This document shows positions 42,140 to 52,500 of a DNA stretch of 64,000 nt, one piece after another. Origin of the DNA: Phycisphaera sp. (lineage in GTDB: Bacteria; Planctomycetota; Phycisphaerae; Phycisphaerales; UBA1924). The notes under the pieces are model-generated. The model did not search any database and was not told the origin of the DNA. It worked only from the letters and a program-made list of their open reading frames with translations. The DNA is taken from assembly GCA_025916675.1 (NCBI GenBank), contig CP098402.1, forward strand, positions 553,205 through 617,204, read 5' to 3'. Both the position numbers and the translations under genes were made by a program. Position 1 is the stretch's first letter, and every line of letters begins with the position of its first letter.

Positions 42140-44062
42140 CTACGCCGGTTGCGTCCGCTTCCGCGGCGTCCGCAACCACCGCTTCACCAGCGTCGAGATT
42201 TCCTTGGGCCCCGCGGGCTCGCCCGCCCTTGGCCCCATCGCCACGCGCCGCGCGATCGCCGCTGCGCACAAACCCATGAACATGGGCTGGGGCTCGAGTG
42301 GCCTGCCCGTCAGCTCGGGGTGGAACTGCCCCGCGATGAAGTAGGGGTGCGTCGGCCCATCGTAATCCTCGTCGTGCCCGGGTTGGGGCAACTCGAGTAC
42401 CTGCATGATGGGTTGTGTCGGGTGACGCCCGCTGAAGACGAGGCCCGCCTCGGTCAGCCGATCGATGTACCCAGGATCGACCTCGTAGCGGTGGCGGAAC
42501 CGCTCGCGGACGCTGTGGCGTCCCGAGAACAGGAAGCTGGCCAGCGATTCGGGCGTCAGGCTCACGTCCTGGGCACCCAGCCGCATCGTGCCGCCGAGGC
42601 CCTCGATCTTCTTCTGCTCGGGAAGCTCGCTGATGACCGGGTGCGGCGAGTCGAGGTCGAACTCGGCCGAAGCCGCCCCTTCCAGCCCCAGCACATTGCG
42701 GGCGTACTCGATGACCGCCACCTGGAAGCCCAGACAGATGCCGAGATATGGCAGTCCCGTCGTGCGGCAGTGCTTGACCACTGACAGCTTGCCCTCGACC
42801 CCCCGGGCGCCAAACCCACCCGGCACGATCACCGCGTCGATGTCGCCCAGCTCGTCGGCGATGCGGGCCTCGCTCAGGTCGGTGGTGTCGAAGCGCTCGA
42901 CCTCAATATTCGCGTGGAGGGTGGCCGCGCAATGCTCGATGGCCTTGTCGATCGACGCGTAGGCGTCGCCCAGGTCGGTGTACTTGCCGGCAAGCCCGAT
43001 GCGGATCTTGTGTTGTGGTTCGCTGGTGAGGCCCCGGACAAACGCCCGCCAGCGTTCGCGCTCGCGGTCTTCCTGGCCCATGTCCACCCGGTCGTGCAGG
43101 TCGAGCACGCTCAGGATCTCCCGGTCCAGCCCGTCGCGCCGCATCTCTTCGGGGATGAGGTAGATGCTCTCGCGGTCGTGCATGCTGAACACGCGGCGGA
43201 GCTGCACGTTGCTGTACATGGCGATCTTCTGCATCGCCTGGCCGGTCACCGGGTTGTCGCAGCGGCAGGCGATCATGTCGGGCTGGATGCCCGCTTCCAT
43301 CAATCGCTGGATGCCCAGCTGGGCCGCCTTGCTCTTCTGCTCGCCCAGCACCTTGGCCTCGATGACATAGGTGAGCGCCACGAAGCACACCGAGCGTTCG
43401 CCTTCTTCAAAGGCCAGCTCGCGCAAGGCCTCGATGTAGAAGCCGTTCTCGTAGTCGCCGACCGTGCCGCCCACCTCGACGAAAACGACGTCGGCCGGCC
43501 TTCCCGAGCCATCGCCATACATGGCCAGCTCGCGGAGCTTGCGCTTCACCTCGCCGGTGACGTGCGGGATCATCTGCACGTCGCGGCCCAGGTAATCGCC
43601 CAGCCGCTCGCGTTCGAGCACCTCGCTGAAGATCTGGCCCGAGGTGGTGAAGTTCCGGCGGCTGAGATTCTGGGCCAGCAGCCGTTCGTAGGTGCCCAGG
43701 TCCATGTCGCACTCGGTGCCGTCGTCGAGCACGAACACTTCGCCGTGGCGGTAGGGGTTCAGCGTGCCCGAATCGATGTTCAGGTAGCCCTCCATCTTGA
43801 TGGGGGCGACGACGAGGCCCTTGTCCTTCAGCAATTTTGCACCGCTGGCGGCGAAGATGCCCTTGCCCAGCCCGCTCATCACCGTGCCCAGCACGGCGAC
43901 GTACTTCGTGCGACCCCGGCGGTACCCAGGCGGCACTGGCGAGTAGAACTCGGTCGTCAGCGATCCCTCAGCTGCCTGCACCAGCAACTCGTCCGCGCGA
44001 CGACGGCGGGCGTCCTCACCCAGCGTCCGATCGGAGGGGGCGGGTTCGCTGCCGACAGGCAT
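42140..44062 (-). CDS. pyrG: CTP synthase
   Basis: ATP- and glutamine-dependent UTP to CTP conversion. Synthase domain signature TKYVAVLGTVMSGLGKGIFA, then EGYLNIDSGTLNPYRHGEVF and VEVGGTVGDYENGFY; glutaminase with Cys in LPYLGICLGFQVAV and the His/Glu pair in AGQFHPELTGRP. Two oddities: a 50-70 residue acidic/basic N-terminal extension before the TKY motif, and GT in place of the usual GG in the first loop. ATG 44062 is used; a GTG at 44119 would lengthen the extension. Downstream of kdsB by about 90 bp on the same strand, and KdsB uses CTP, so joint expression makes sense. Confidence 0.95.
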   Translation of the reverse strand: MPVGSEPAPSDRTLGEDARRRRADELLVQAAEGSLTTEFYSPVPPGYRRGRTKYVAVLGTVMSGLGKGIFAASGAKLLKDKGLVVAPIKMEGYLNIDSGTLNPYRHGEVFVLDDGTECDMDLGTYERLLAQNLSRRNFTTSGQIFSEVLERERLGDYLGRDVQMIPHVTGEVKRKLRELAMYGDGSGRPADVVFVEVGGTVGDYENGFYIEALRELAFEEGERSVCFVALTYVIEAKVLGEQKSKAAQLGIQRLMEAGIQPDMIACRCDNPVTGQAMQKIAMYSNVQLRRVFSMHDRESIYLIPEEMRRDGLDREILSVLDLHDRVDMGQEDRERERWRAFVRGLTSEPQHKIRIGLAGKYTDLGDAYASIDKAIEHCAATLHANIEVERFDTTDLSEARIADELGDIDAVIVPGGFGARGVEGKLSVVKHCRTTGLPYLGICLGFQVAVIEYARNVLGLEGAASAEFDLDSPHPVISELPEQKKIEGLGGTMRLGAQDVSLTPESLASFLFSGRHSVRERFRHRYEVDPGYIDRLTEAGLVFSGRHPTQPIMQVLELPQPGHDEDYDGPTHPYFIAGQFHPELTGRPLEPQPMFMGLCAAAIARRVAMGPRAGEPAGPKEISTLVKRWLRTPRKRTQPA

Positions 44063-44149
44063 GGGCCAGTCGTCTTGGGGATGGTCGTTGCCGTGCTTCG
44101 AATTTCGTTGGTCGGGCACCAGAGAGGATAGCCAACCCGATCGCGCCGG

Positions 44150-44974
44150 TCACGTCTTTTCGCCCCGAGTCCGGTATCGCTCGACAAAGGCCGCGTATTG
44201 CTCGGGGGTGTCGATGCCCTGGTGCCACGCCTGCCGAACGGCGACGGCGATGGGCAGCCCGTGTTCGAGCCAGCGGAGTTGCTCGAGTTGCTCACACTGT
44301 TCGAGGGGGGTGGGCGGGAGGCCGACGTAGCCCCGGAGGTCGTGATACAGGTAGGCGTAGATACCGACATGCTTGAGTCGGGGCACGGCTACGGAATGGT
44401 CGCGAAAGTGGGGCACGTCCGCCCGCGTGAAGTACAACGCCGGGGCGACGGCATGTTGTGGTTCGATGGTTCCGATGACCACCTTGACGATGTTGGGGTT
44501 GCTCGGATCGTCGCCGCGGGCGAGGGGCGAGGCAACTGTACCGACAGCCGCGTAGGTTTCGCGCCCAAGGTGTGGCGCGGTGCCAACTTCCCAGGACGCG
44601 TTGAGTTGGGCTTCGAGCGCTCGCAAGGCACCGTCGATGGTCTCAGGCTCGATCTCGGGCTCATCGCCCTGAACGTTGACGATGTCCTGGCTCTTCCTGA
44701 GCTTGAGCGTCTCGGCCGCCTCGGCCAGCCGGCTGGTTCCGTTGGGATGGTCTTCCGACGTCATGACCGCCTCGAAGCCATGAGCAACCACTGCTTCGGC
44801 GATCTCTTGACTGTCGGTTGCAACAACCACCCTCGACACGGCCTGTGCCTTGGCGGCCTGCTCGCAGACATGCACGACCATCGGCTTGCCGGTCTCGCTC
44901 GCAAGCGGCTTGCCGGGAAACCGAGTCGACTCCATCCGCGCCGGGATGATCGCGATCGCTTTGCCCCTGGCCAC
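44150..44974 (-). CDS. kdsB: 3-deoxy-manno-octulosonate cytidylyltransferase
   Basis: Activates Kdo as CMP-Kdo for lipopolysaccharide inner core. 274 residues. Marks: IIPARMESTRFPGKPL near residue 10, the TDSQEIAEAV block, SRLAEAAETL, the magnesium-binding VNVQGDEPEIEPETI near 98, and KHVGIYAYLYHDLRG near 212, PPTPLEQCEQLEQLRWLEHG near 230. The start is GTG 44974, 5 bp after the TPR gene stop. Its presence implies an outer membrane with Kdo-containing LPS. Confidence 0.94.
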   Translation of the reverse strand: MARGKAIAIIPARMESTRFPGKPLASETGKPMVVHVCEQAAKAQAVSRVVVATDSQEIAEAVVAHGFEAVMTSEDHPNGTSRLAEAAETLKLRKSQDIVNVQGDEPEIEPETIDGALRALEAQLNASWEVGTAPHLGRETYAAVGTVASPLARGDDPSNPNIVKVVIGTIEPQHAVAPALYFTRADVPHFRDHSVAVPRLKHVGIYAYLYHDLRGYVGLPPTPLEQCEQLEQLRWLEHGLPIAVAVRQAWHQGIDTPEQYAAFVERYRTRGEKT

Positions 44975-44979
44975 GCCGC

Positions 44980-46512
44980 TCAGCCCTGCCGCAACTCGGC
45001 CAGCAGCTTCTTGATCGCGTCACGCTTCTGGCGGATCTCCCGGAACCCGATGTCCTTGATCGCGATGCCCGAGGCGATCTTGTCGGCCTCGGTCGCGGCT
45101 TCCAGATCTCGGTGGTCGGTGGCCTTGGTCAGCAGGGCGTTCATCAGGCCGTAGTTGATTTCCATGCCCGTCGCGTCGCTGTCGCGGCCGTGGGCTTCCA
45201 GGGCCTGGCGGAAGGTCGTGACCGCCTCGTCGCCCCACTCCATGGCCAGGAACGACTGGGCCAGCATGTGCAGCGTGCGGACGCGCAGCTTGGGCTCGCC
45301 CTGGGCCTGCTGGAGGTTGGCGATGGCGTCCTCGAACTGGCCCTGGTCGAAGTACCGCCGCCCCAGCTCGAACCTCAGGGACATGTCGGTCGGGTAGGCC
45401 TCAACGCGAGCCACGTACACCTTGGTTTCGGCCTCGAGCACGGCCTTGCGTTCGAGCGCGAGCTTCTCCTGGATGGCGGTATCCTGGGGATTTTCTTTGG
45501 CCGTCTTTTCCAGGGCCGAGAGCTTGCGGCGCCAGGCCCGCATCTTGATATCGTCGGCCGCCTGGCGGAAGCGGAATTCCTTGGTGAGTTGGTAGGCCTG
45601 TTTATAGAGCTCGTAGGCTTCTTTCTCGTCCTTGGGTGTGCCGCGCTCCAGCAGCCGCTTGGCTAGTGCCGAGATGGTGGGTGGGTCCTCGGGCCGCTCT
45701 TCCATGTCGGCCCGGGCGCGTTCGATCAATCGCTCGATCGTGCCCTCGCCCTTCGAGAGCGCTTCCTCGTCCTGCAACTGCTGCTGCTTGGCCGCGTCGC
45801 GGACGTTCTTGCGGAAGCCGCCTTCTTCGCCCACGTTGTCGTAGCCGCCCTGGCTCATGGTTGCCTGGGCCGAGAAGTTCTTCACCGCGTTGGCCAGGTC
45901 GGTGTCGGCGGGGTTGAGCTGCACGGCGATGGTGCCGGCCTCAACCGCCTCGTTGTAGGCACCGACCTTCGCGAACAGCTGCATCAGCTTCTTGAAGTGG
46001 AGCGGGCTGGGCCGCTTGGCCTGCTTGGCCAGTGTCATCGAGCGCTCGAGGCACCAATAGCCCTGCTCGTCCAGGCCCGCGTTGGCAGCCGCCTCGCCCG
46101 CCCGCATCGCCGCGTCGCCGTCGCTCAGCCGCGTCGCCCAGTTCAGTAGTCCCGCGAGGAACTTGTCTACCGGCGTTTTGACCTGAAGATCGACCTTGGG
46201 CTTTTTCTTTGGGTTGGCGGCCACGAAGGCCGCCGCGGAGCGGAAGAAGTTTTCCATGGCCGAGATGTTCGAGGGATCCTGCCGCAGCCCGCTCAGCCAC
46301 ATGTTCATGGCGTACTCGTAGCTGGTCGTCTCGTGCGAGGTGCGGGCGTGCTCGAAGAACCGCTCGGCGGCTTCTGGGTTGAACGAGGGCCCCGGCTGGG
46401 CACCCTTGCCCGAACCCTTCGGCTCGGTCACGGCGGCTTCGGGCTCGCCCTTGCCGTTTGCTTCGGGAGAACCCGCGTCTTCCTTCTTCTTCTTGCCGCC
46501 GAAGATCGCCAA
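44980..46512 (-). CDS. TPR-repeat protein
   Basis: 510 residues of helical, tetratricopeptide-like repeats after a charged N-terminus (GGKKKKEDAGS, many Gly/Lys/Glu). Repeat-like segments include HKARTSHETTSYEYAM-type helices, FEDAIANLQQAQGEPKLRVR and LAMEWGDEAVTTFRQALEAH. The start is a TTG at 46512 with AGGAA and GGGAG just upstream; no ATG is available. No export signal, so probably cytosolic or membrane-surface scaffold. Heads the operon with kdsB and pyrG. No specific partner can be named. Confidence 0.75.
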   Translation of the reverse strand: MAIFGGKKKKEDAGSPEANGKGEPEAAVTEPKGSGKGAQPGPSFNPEAAERFFEHARTSHETTSYEYAMNMWLSGLRQDPSNISAMENFFRSAAAFVAANPKKKPKVDLQVKTPVDKFLAGLLNWATRLSDGDAAMRAGEAAANAGLDEQGYWCLERSMTLAKQAKRPSPLHFKKLMQLFAKVGAYNEAVEAGTIAVQLNPADTDLANAVKNFSAQATMSQGGYDNVGEEGGFRKNVRDAAKQQQLQDEEALSKGEGTIERLIERARADMEERPEDPPTISALAKRLLERGTPKDEKEAYELYKQAYQLTKEFRFRQAADDIKMRAWRRKLSALEKTAKENPQDTAIQEKLALERKAVLEAETKVYVARVEAYPTDMSLRFELGRRYFDQGQFEDAIANLQQAQGEPKLRVRTLHMLAQSFLAMEWGDEAVTTFRQALEAHGRDSDATGMEINYGLMNALLTKATDHRDLEAATEADKIASGIAIKDIGFREIRQKRDAIKKLLAELRQG

Positions 46513-46615
46513 ATTCCTGCTCCCGTCTGCTGCTCAAAGCCCGACCAACTGGCATGGAGCCCGATTCTAGGGCCAATGCCCGCCTGCCCCAAGCGGGCAC
46601 AATATCATCCCCGCG

Positions 46616-47209
46616 ATGCCCCAGCACGCTTCCAGCACATCCGAGCCTATCGGCTCGATCGACCCCGCCCGCCTGCACCTGCGATTCCATCCGGACGCCG
46701 CCCTGCGGGCCAAGGCCCGCCCGGTGGGCGAGGTCACCGACAACGTCCGCGAGGTCGCCCACCGGATGCTCCAGATCATGCACGAGGAAGAGGGCATCGG
46801 TCTTGCAGCCCCGCAAGTGGGCCTGCCGTGGCGGATGTTCGTGTGCATGGTGCCGGCGGATCCACACGCCGCCCCCCAGCCCGAAGGCGTGCAGGAGGAC
46901 ACCGCCGGCAAGCCCATCGTCTGCATCGACCCCACGCTCACGCCCGGCGGGGCCCTCGAATCGTTCGAGGAGGGCTGCCTCAGCCTGCCCGATATCCGCG
47001 GCCAGATCAACCGCCAGGTCGAGGTCTCGATGGAAGCCACCGGCCTGGATGGCAACCGATTCACGATCAATGCCGCCGGCCTGCTCGCCCGCTGCATCCA
47101 GCACGAGGTTGATCATCTCGACGGCGTCCTGATCATCGACAAGTTCGGCCAGCTCGACCGCCTGCGCACCCGATCGGCCCTGCGTCGCCTCGAACGCAAG
47201 GCCCGCTAG
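46616..47209 (+). CDS. def: Peptide deformylase
   Basis: Iron-dependent removal of the formyl group from nascent protein N-termini. 197 residues. The three catalytic motifs are intact: EGIGLAAPQVGLPW near residue 58, EEGCLSLPDIRG near 118 with the metal Cys, and QHEVDHLDGVL near 162 with the two His ligands. Its partner fmt begins 37 bp downstream, the standard def-fmt pair. An insert around PADPHAAPQPEGVQED between motifs 1 and 2 is somewhat longer than usual. Confidence 0.96.
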   Translation: MPQHASSTSEPIGSIDPARLHLRFHPDAALRAKARPVGEVTDNVREVAHRMLQIMHEEEGIGLAAPQVGLPWRMFVCMVPADPHAAPQPEGVQEDTAGKPIVCIDPTLTPGGALESFEEGCLSLPDIRGQINRQVEVSMEATGLDGNRFTINAAGLLARCIQHEVDHLDGVLIIDKFGQLDRLRTRSALRRLERKAR

Positions 47210-47245
47210 TTCCCAAGAAACAGGGCAGGGAGGCCCAAATTGCCC

Positions 47246-48199
47246 ATGCGTGTGGTGTTCTTCGGCTCGGGAGCGTTCGGCGTGCCCACCTTGCGTGCGC
47301 TGGCCGAGCGGCACGAGGTCGCCGCCATCGTCACGCAGCCCGACCGTCCCGCCGGTCGAGGAAAGAAGCTGAGCCCGACGCCCATCGCCGCCGAGGCCGA
47401 AGCGCTCCTGCCGGGCGTCGAACTGTTCAAGCCCGAGAAAGTCAACACCCCGGATATCCGAGACCACATCCGCGGCATCGACGCCGAGGCCTGGGTCGTC
47501 ATCGCTTTTGGCCAGAAGCTGGGGCAGAAGCTGCTCGCCGAGAAGTTCGCCATCAACCTGCACGCCTCACTCTTGCCTCGTTGGAGGGGCGCAGCGCCCA
47601 TCAACGCCGCGATCCTCGCCGGCGACGAGTCCACCGGCGTCAGCGTCATCACCCTGGCCGAGGAGATGGACGCCGGCCTCGTGCTCGGTCAGGCCAGCCG
47701 CCCGCTCGACCCCAGCCTCACCATCGGCGAGCTCCACGAGGTGCTGGCCCGGGACGGCGTGCCTGTTGTTCTGGGCGTTCTCGAACGCCACGCCGCCGGC
47801 ACGCTTACGCCCATCGAGCAAGATGCCGACAAGGTCACCCTCGCTCCCAAGCTCTCCAAGGCCGACGGCTGGATCGATTTCGCCGACACAGCCAGCGCCT
47901 GCCGCAACCGGGTGCACGGCCTTACCCCTTGGCCGGGTGTGAGCATCAACCTCGCGGGTACTGCGCTCAAGCTGTTGCGTGTCGCCGCCGAAACCTCGGA
48001 CCACACCGCGGGCCCCGGCACGCTAATCGATCCGGCGGGATTGATCGCTTGTGGCCACGGGACCGCGCTGCGACTGATCACTATCCAGCCCGCGGGCAAG
48101 AAGCCCATGGACTTCGCCGCGTTCGCCAACGGGCGTTCGCTCACCGGCGGTGAACTCGCCACACCGGAGCGCCAGCCATGCGCACGCTCTGGGACCTGA
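47246..48199 (+). CDS. fmt: Methionyl-tRNA formyltransferase
   Basis: Formylates initiator Met-tRNA using 10-formyl-THF. 317 residues. N-terminal hydrolase-like domain: VVFFGSGAFGVPTLRAL, VTQPDRPAGRGKKL; catalytic INLHASLLPRWRGAAPINAA near residue 108 with Asn-His and Asp in TLAEEMDAG; C-terminal OB domain with GWIDFADTASACRNRVHGLT and TPWPGVSINL. ATG 47246 preceded by GGGAGG; a TTG two codons earlier is possible. Overlaps the next gene by 22 bp. Confidence 0.95.
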   Translation: MRVVFFGSGAFGVPTLRALAERHEVAAIVTQPDRPAGRGKKLSPTPIAAEAEALLPGVELFKPEKVNTPDIRDHIRGIDAEAWVVIAFGQKLGQKLLAEKFAINLHASLLPRWRGAAPINAAILAGDESTGVSVITLAEEMDAGLVLGQASRPLDPSLTIGELHEVLARDGVPVVLGVLERHAAGTLTPIEQDADKVTLAPKLSKADGWIDFADTASACRNRVHGLTPWPGVSINLAGTALKLLRVAAETSDHTAGPGTLIDPAGLIACGHGTALRLITIQPAGKKPMDFAAFANGRSLTGGELATPERQPCARSGT

Positions 48200-48723
48200 T
48201 CCCCCGCCGGAAGATCGAGCGCCCGCCGGTGCCCGCCAAGCCCGTGGCCGTTGCCGCGCCACGGGCGAAGCGTGCATCACCCGCGGCGGACCGCTACGAG
48301 GCCGTCGCGCGCCTCATGCTCGCCAGATACAACATCCGGGTACGCAAGTGGCGCAGCAGCACCAGCGGCGTCGCGTGGCAGGTCCACTACGCCGACGGGA
48401 GCGTCTCACGCCTCATCGAGTCCCCGCGCCCGCGCGGCCCGATCTCGGCTGCGGTCTTCCTGCACGAGGTCGGCCACCACGCCATTGGCCTTGGCACGTA
48501 CAAGCCGCGGTGCCTCGAGGAGTATCACGCCTGGCTCTTTTCGTTGCAGCAGATGCACGCCCACGGCCTAAACATCACGCCCAAGGTTCATGAGCGCGTT
48601 GATCACGCCCTGCGCTACGCGGTCTACAAGGCCAAACGCCGGGGCATCAAGGCGCTCCCGATCGAGCTCTTGCCCTATGACGGCAAGGGCCCCATCACGC
48701 CCATCCCCTACCTCGAAGAGTGA
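48178..48723 (+). CDS. Putative HExxH zinc protein
   Basis: 181 residues, unrecognised. A basic N-terminus (LIPRRKIERPPVPAKPVA) is followed by a domain containing FLHEVGHHAIGL near residue 98, an HExxH metalloprotease-type motif with a second histidine, and a Glu a little later (PRCLEEYHAW near 110) that could be the third zinc ligand. No signal peptide. Overlaps the end of fmt by 22 bp, so it is likely part of the def-fmt transcript. Whether it is proteolytic is untested. Confidence 0.7.
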   Translation: MRTLWDLIPRRKIERPPVPAKPVAVAAPRAKRASPAADRYEAVARLMLARYNIRVRKWRSSTSGVAWQVHYADGSVSRLIESPRPRGPISAAVFLHEVGHHAIGLGTYKPRCLEEYHAWLFSLQQMHAHGLNITPKVHERVDHALRYAVYKAKRRGIKALPIELLPYDGKGPITPIPYLEE

Positions 48724-48760
48724 CAACCTCAAACGAGGCCCCGGCACCAGCACGGGCTCT

Positions 48761-49444
48761 TCAAGCCGCCTGATCGCGCCCCGGGGCCATCTTCCGCGCG
48801 GGCGGGCTGCACAACAGCGCACCCTTGCAACTCGGGCACGTGGAGTTCGACACCCCGCGGATGTCCTCGCCGCACCGCGTACATACGCCCTCCCGACAAG
48901 ACCACGCCGCGTGCGAGGCCCACCGCATGAGCGAACCGGCCGCCCCAGCGTGCCACGCGATGATGGCCGCGAAGGTCGTGGTGGGGGTGTCATTGTGCGA
49001 GAGCGAAGCGCCGGCGACCAAGCCGGTCAGCACCAGCACGTGCCAGAATACCGCCGCCGATCCCGTGCCCAGGTACAGCAACGCGCTCGTCGCCACACCG
49101 CCTGCCAAAAGCACTAACGCGTACGCCACGGGCTCGACCATCGATGCGGCAACGCCCCAATCGCCCAAGCTCGGCGCGAGCGTCTCGGCCCCAAAGTCCT
49201 GAGCGATCGGCAGCCACATGCCAAAGCCGGCAACCCATGCCAGCGGCAGCAGCGCCGTCAGGCCCGCCGTCCGCCGCGCGAGCCCGAAGGCCGCCAGCGT
49301 GTACGCCATGCACAGCAGGCCCAGGGCGAACAGGCCCGCCTGGGCGTCGAAGGGCAGAACCCAGTGCGCCGTCGCGGCGGCACCGAGCACCGCAAGCAAC
49401 CACACCCCAACCGCCGATCGCACGACTGTCGATTCTCCCGGCAT
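48761..49444 (-). CDS. Polytopic membrane protein with C-terminal zinc ribbon
   Basis: About 227 residues, unrecognised. Five or six hydrophobic helices (for example VGVWLLAVLGAAATAHWVL, GLFALGLLCMAYTLAAFGLA in part, LLPLAWVAGFGMWLPIA, VEPVAYALVLLAGGVAT) precede a soluble end with CTRCGEDIRGVSNSTCPSCK, two CxxC knuckles spaced like a small zinc ribbon (the same style as 'CxxCGYDLRG..CPECG' planctomycete proteins). Convergent with the HExxH gene. No function proposed. Confidence 0.7.
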   Translation of the reverse strand: MPGESTVVRSAVGVWLLAVLGAAATAHWVLPFDAQAGLFALGLLCMAYTLAAFGLARRTAGLTALLPLAWVAGFGMWLPIAQDFGAETLAPSLGDWGVAASMVEPVAYALVLLAGGVATSALLYLGTGSAAVFWHVLVLTGLVAGASLSHNDTPTTTFAAIIAWHAGAAGSLMRWASHAAWSCREGVCTRCGEDIRGVSNSTCPSCKGALLCSPPARKMAPGRDQAA

Positions 49445-49504
49445 AGGCGAACACTCCTCGGCTTGGCTATCGGCCACTACACGATCGCGCCATGGCTCCA
49501 ACGC

Positions 49505-49526
49505 AAAAGACGCCCGTGCGGGCGTC
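49505..49526 (-). terminator. Intrinsic terminator of the tricorn-like gene
   Basis: Minus strand: GACGCCC (49526-49520) pairs with GGGCGTC (49515-49509) around a 4-nt loop and is followed by TTTT (49508-49505). About 50 bp beyond the stop at 49575. Confidence 0.85.
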
Positions 49527-49574
49527 CGTCTGCGCGGGCTGGGTAAGCCCGAGGCCTGATAACGTGGGTCGGGC

Positions 49575-52500
49575 CTACTCCATGTCGTCCATCACGGCCT
49601 TCACCGCCGCCTCGAGTTGCGGGTCGACACCCTCAACCTCGTGGCCGGGGTTAACCTCAACGAGCACGTCGGGCACGGCACCGTTGTTCTCCATGTCGGT
49701 GCCGTCGGGCAGGTACCAGCCGCGGAAGGGCCGGCGGACCGTCGTCCCATCGATGAGCCGGTACGACCCGGTCGAGATGACCGCGCCGTAGGTCTCCTGG
49801 CCCACCAGCGGCCCGCGTTCGGTGGTCTTGATGGCGTGCGAGAAGATCTCGGCGTTCGAGTACGAATTCTCGTTGCACAACACCGCGATCGGGCGTGAGT
49901 AGCCGTAGATCAGCCGGCGATCACGCGGGTAGGCATCCTGGGGGACGTCGTCGGGGTTGGCCCCGCGCGGGATGGTGTAGGCGTGGCGTGGCGCCGTGAG
50001 CGAGCTGAGCAGGATGTCGGTGGTCCAGCCACCGCCGTTGTCGCGGACGTCGATGAGCAGGCCGTCCTTGCCGCTCGCCGCGGCGTACAGATCACGCTCA
50101 AAATCGCGCAGCGAGGGCTCGTTCATGCCGCGGATGTGCAGGTAGCCCACGCGCCCGCCCGACAGCTCCTCGACCTTGGCGCGGCGCTGGCGAACGCCGT
50201 CCTCGTACCGCAGGCCGCTATCGCCGCCCGAAGAAGTCGGCACGATGAGCACGTACGCGGATCCTGTCGGGTCTGCGGGCACGATGTCGAGCAGGGTTTC
50301 CTCGCCCGACGTGCCGGCCATCGCTTCGCTCAGGTCCACCGTCGGCATCCCACCCTCGGGGGCCAGCGGCGTGCCGTTGATAGCGATGATCACGTCGCCC
50401 TCGTGGAGCTTGCTCGTGTCACGCCACGCCGGGCCTTCGGGCAGCACGTACGTGACTTCGTAGCCGCGTGCCACGGGCTTGGCGTCGATGCCCAGGTACC
50501 CGGTGCGGATTGCCGGTGCGTCGTAGAGCTGCGTGCCGCCCCAGATGCCCAGGTGCGAGCCGTTGAGCTCGCCCATCAGCAGCCGACCGACCTGGTAGAA
50601 CTCGCTGGGCGTGCGTGTCACGCGCGCCAGCTCCAGATACCGCTCGGTCAGGCCGTCCCAATTCAGGCCCTTCATCGTGGGGTGGTAGAACTCGCGGCCG
50701 AGCATGTTGGCCGCGTCGCGGAACTTCTGGGCCTGCTCGGCGGCCACGTCGATGCGGACCGTCGCGTCGATGCCCAGCGTGTTGGCCCCGCCGCCGGTGG
50801 GCTTGGCCGTCGCCGCCTGCCCGCCGCGGATGAACACGGCCTTCGAGCCATCGGGCGTCACGTGCACCTGTGATACGCCGCCGCTCTGCACGGTCTTGCG
50901 GTCCTGCCCCTGGTAGTCGACCGAGAACAGGCTGGTGCTGCCGTCGATGTTGGTGCTGAACAGCACGCGGTCGCCGCCGGGCGTGAGCGCGAGGTTGCCG
51001 ACTCCGCTGAAGCCCGTCAGTCGACGCACGCGCTGCCACGCGTCCTCGGTGTCGAATTCCAGCGGCTCGCGATCGGCCGGCTCGTCCAAATCGGGCGTGT
51101 CGATCTTGCCCTGCTTGCCCACTGCCTTGGCGGCGTCCTTGAAGTACTGGGCGAGTTCGTAGTCGGTCTTACCCTCAAGAGAGCGGTCGAGTAGCACTGC
51201 GTACGCGTCGTACGACCAGTTGTTGCCCGCGCGATCGCTCAGGAACACCAGCATCTTGCCGTCGTGGCTCAGCCGCGGGGATGTATCGATATCCGGGTGC
51301 CGCGTGATGTTCACCGGCTCGGCGTCCTGGCCGTCCAGGTCCAGCAGCCACACGTCGGCGTTGAAGTCCAGGTCGGCCACCTCGTAGACGATGTGGCGGC
51401 TGTCGGACGCCCATTGCACGTCGGGTTCGTTCCAGCTCTCGAAGACGAGCGTGTCCTGACCGCTGGCCAGGTCGCGCATCCACAGGTCGCCCCGCTCGCG
51501 GACGTACAGCAGGCGGTAGCCGTCAGGCGATGGCATGGGCTCGACCGTCCGCTCGTCGCTCTCGATGAACGGTTCAACCTCGAAGCGCAGCGCGTCGGAC
51601 CAGCGTTTGCCGTGATCGATCTTGTCTTCTTCGTCTTTCTTCTCGGATTCATCCTCGCCGCCGTCTTCGGGCTGCTCTTCGCCATCGCCATCGCCATCGC
51701 TCTCGGCTTCGGTCGCTTGGTCCTCGCCCTCGGTAGGCTCTTCGGCGTCAGCGTCTTCCTCGGTGGCCTCGGGTTCTTCTTCCTCCGGCTCTTCGGGCAT
51801 GATGTCCTCACGCGCGAGGCTCACCATGGCGCGGTAAATGGCGAACTCGCCGTCCTCGTCGCTCGAGAAGTACAGGTACTGGTTGTCGGGGCTCCAGGCG
51901 ATGTCCTGCTCTCGCCCGCTGGTGAAGGTCACGCGGCGGGTGGGTCGGTCGTCCTCGGTGTTGCGGATGAACACCTCGCCTCGCGCCACCACGGCCAGGG
52001 TCTTGCCATCCGGGCTCAGGGCCGCCTCGCTCACCTGGCGGTCGAGGGTCTCGAGCCGAGTGTCGAGCGTCTGGCTGTCGCCCGAGGCGTAGATCTCCAC
52101 GGACTCGGGTGTTGCGCCCCGCTGGGTCAGGTCGAGCGTGTACAGCGTATCCCAAACCAGGAATACGGCCGTCGACCCATCGTCGGACAGGTTCAGATCG
52201 AGCACGCCGTGGCCGATCGTGTGTTCGCCCTCCTCGGGTGCAAAATTGGTCACGCGGCGCAGCCCGTCCGCATCGGTGCGGCCGGCGGGGATGCGCCAGA
52301 TGTTGTTCTGGCCGTGGCGGCTCGAGACGTAAATGGTCGATCCGTCGGGAAGGCCGAACGCGTTGGCATCGTTGCCATCGAAGTTGGTCAGTTGCTCGAA
52401 TCGGCCCGTCTCGGTGTCCATCTCCCAGACCTCGCCGGCGGCGGGGCCCTGATAGGCCGGGCGGTCGTACAGGTCGCGTTGCCGGGTGAACAGCACGCGC

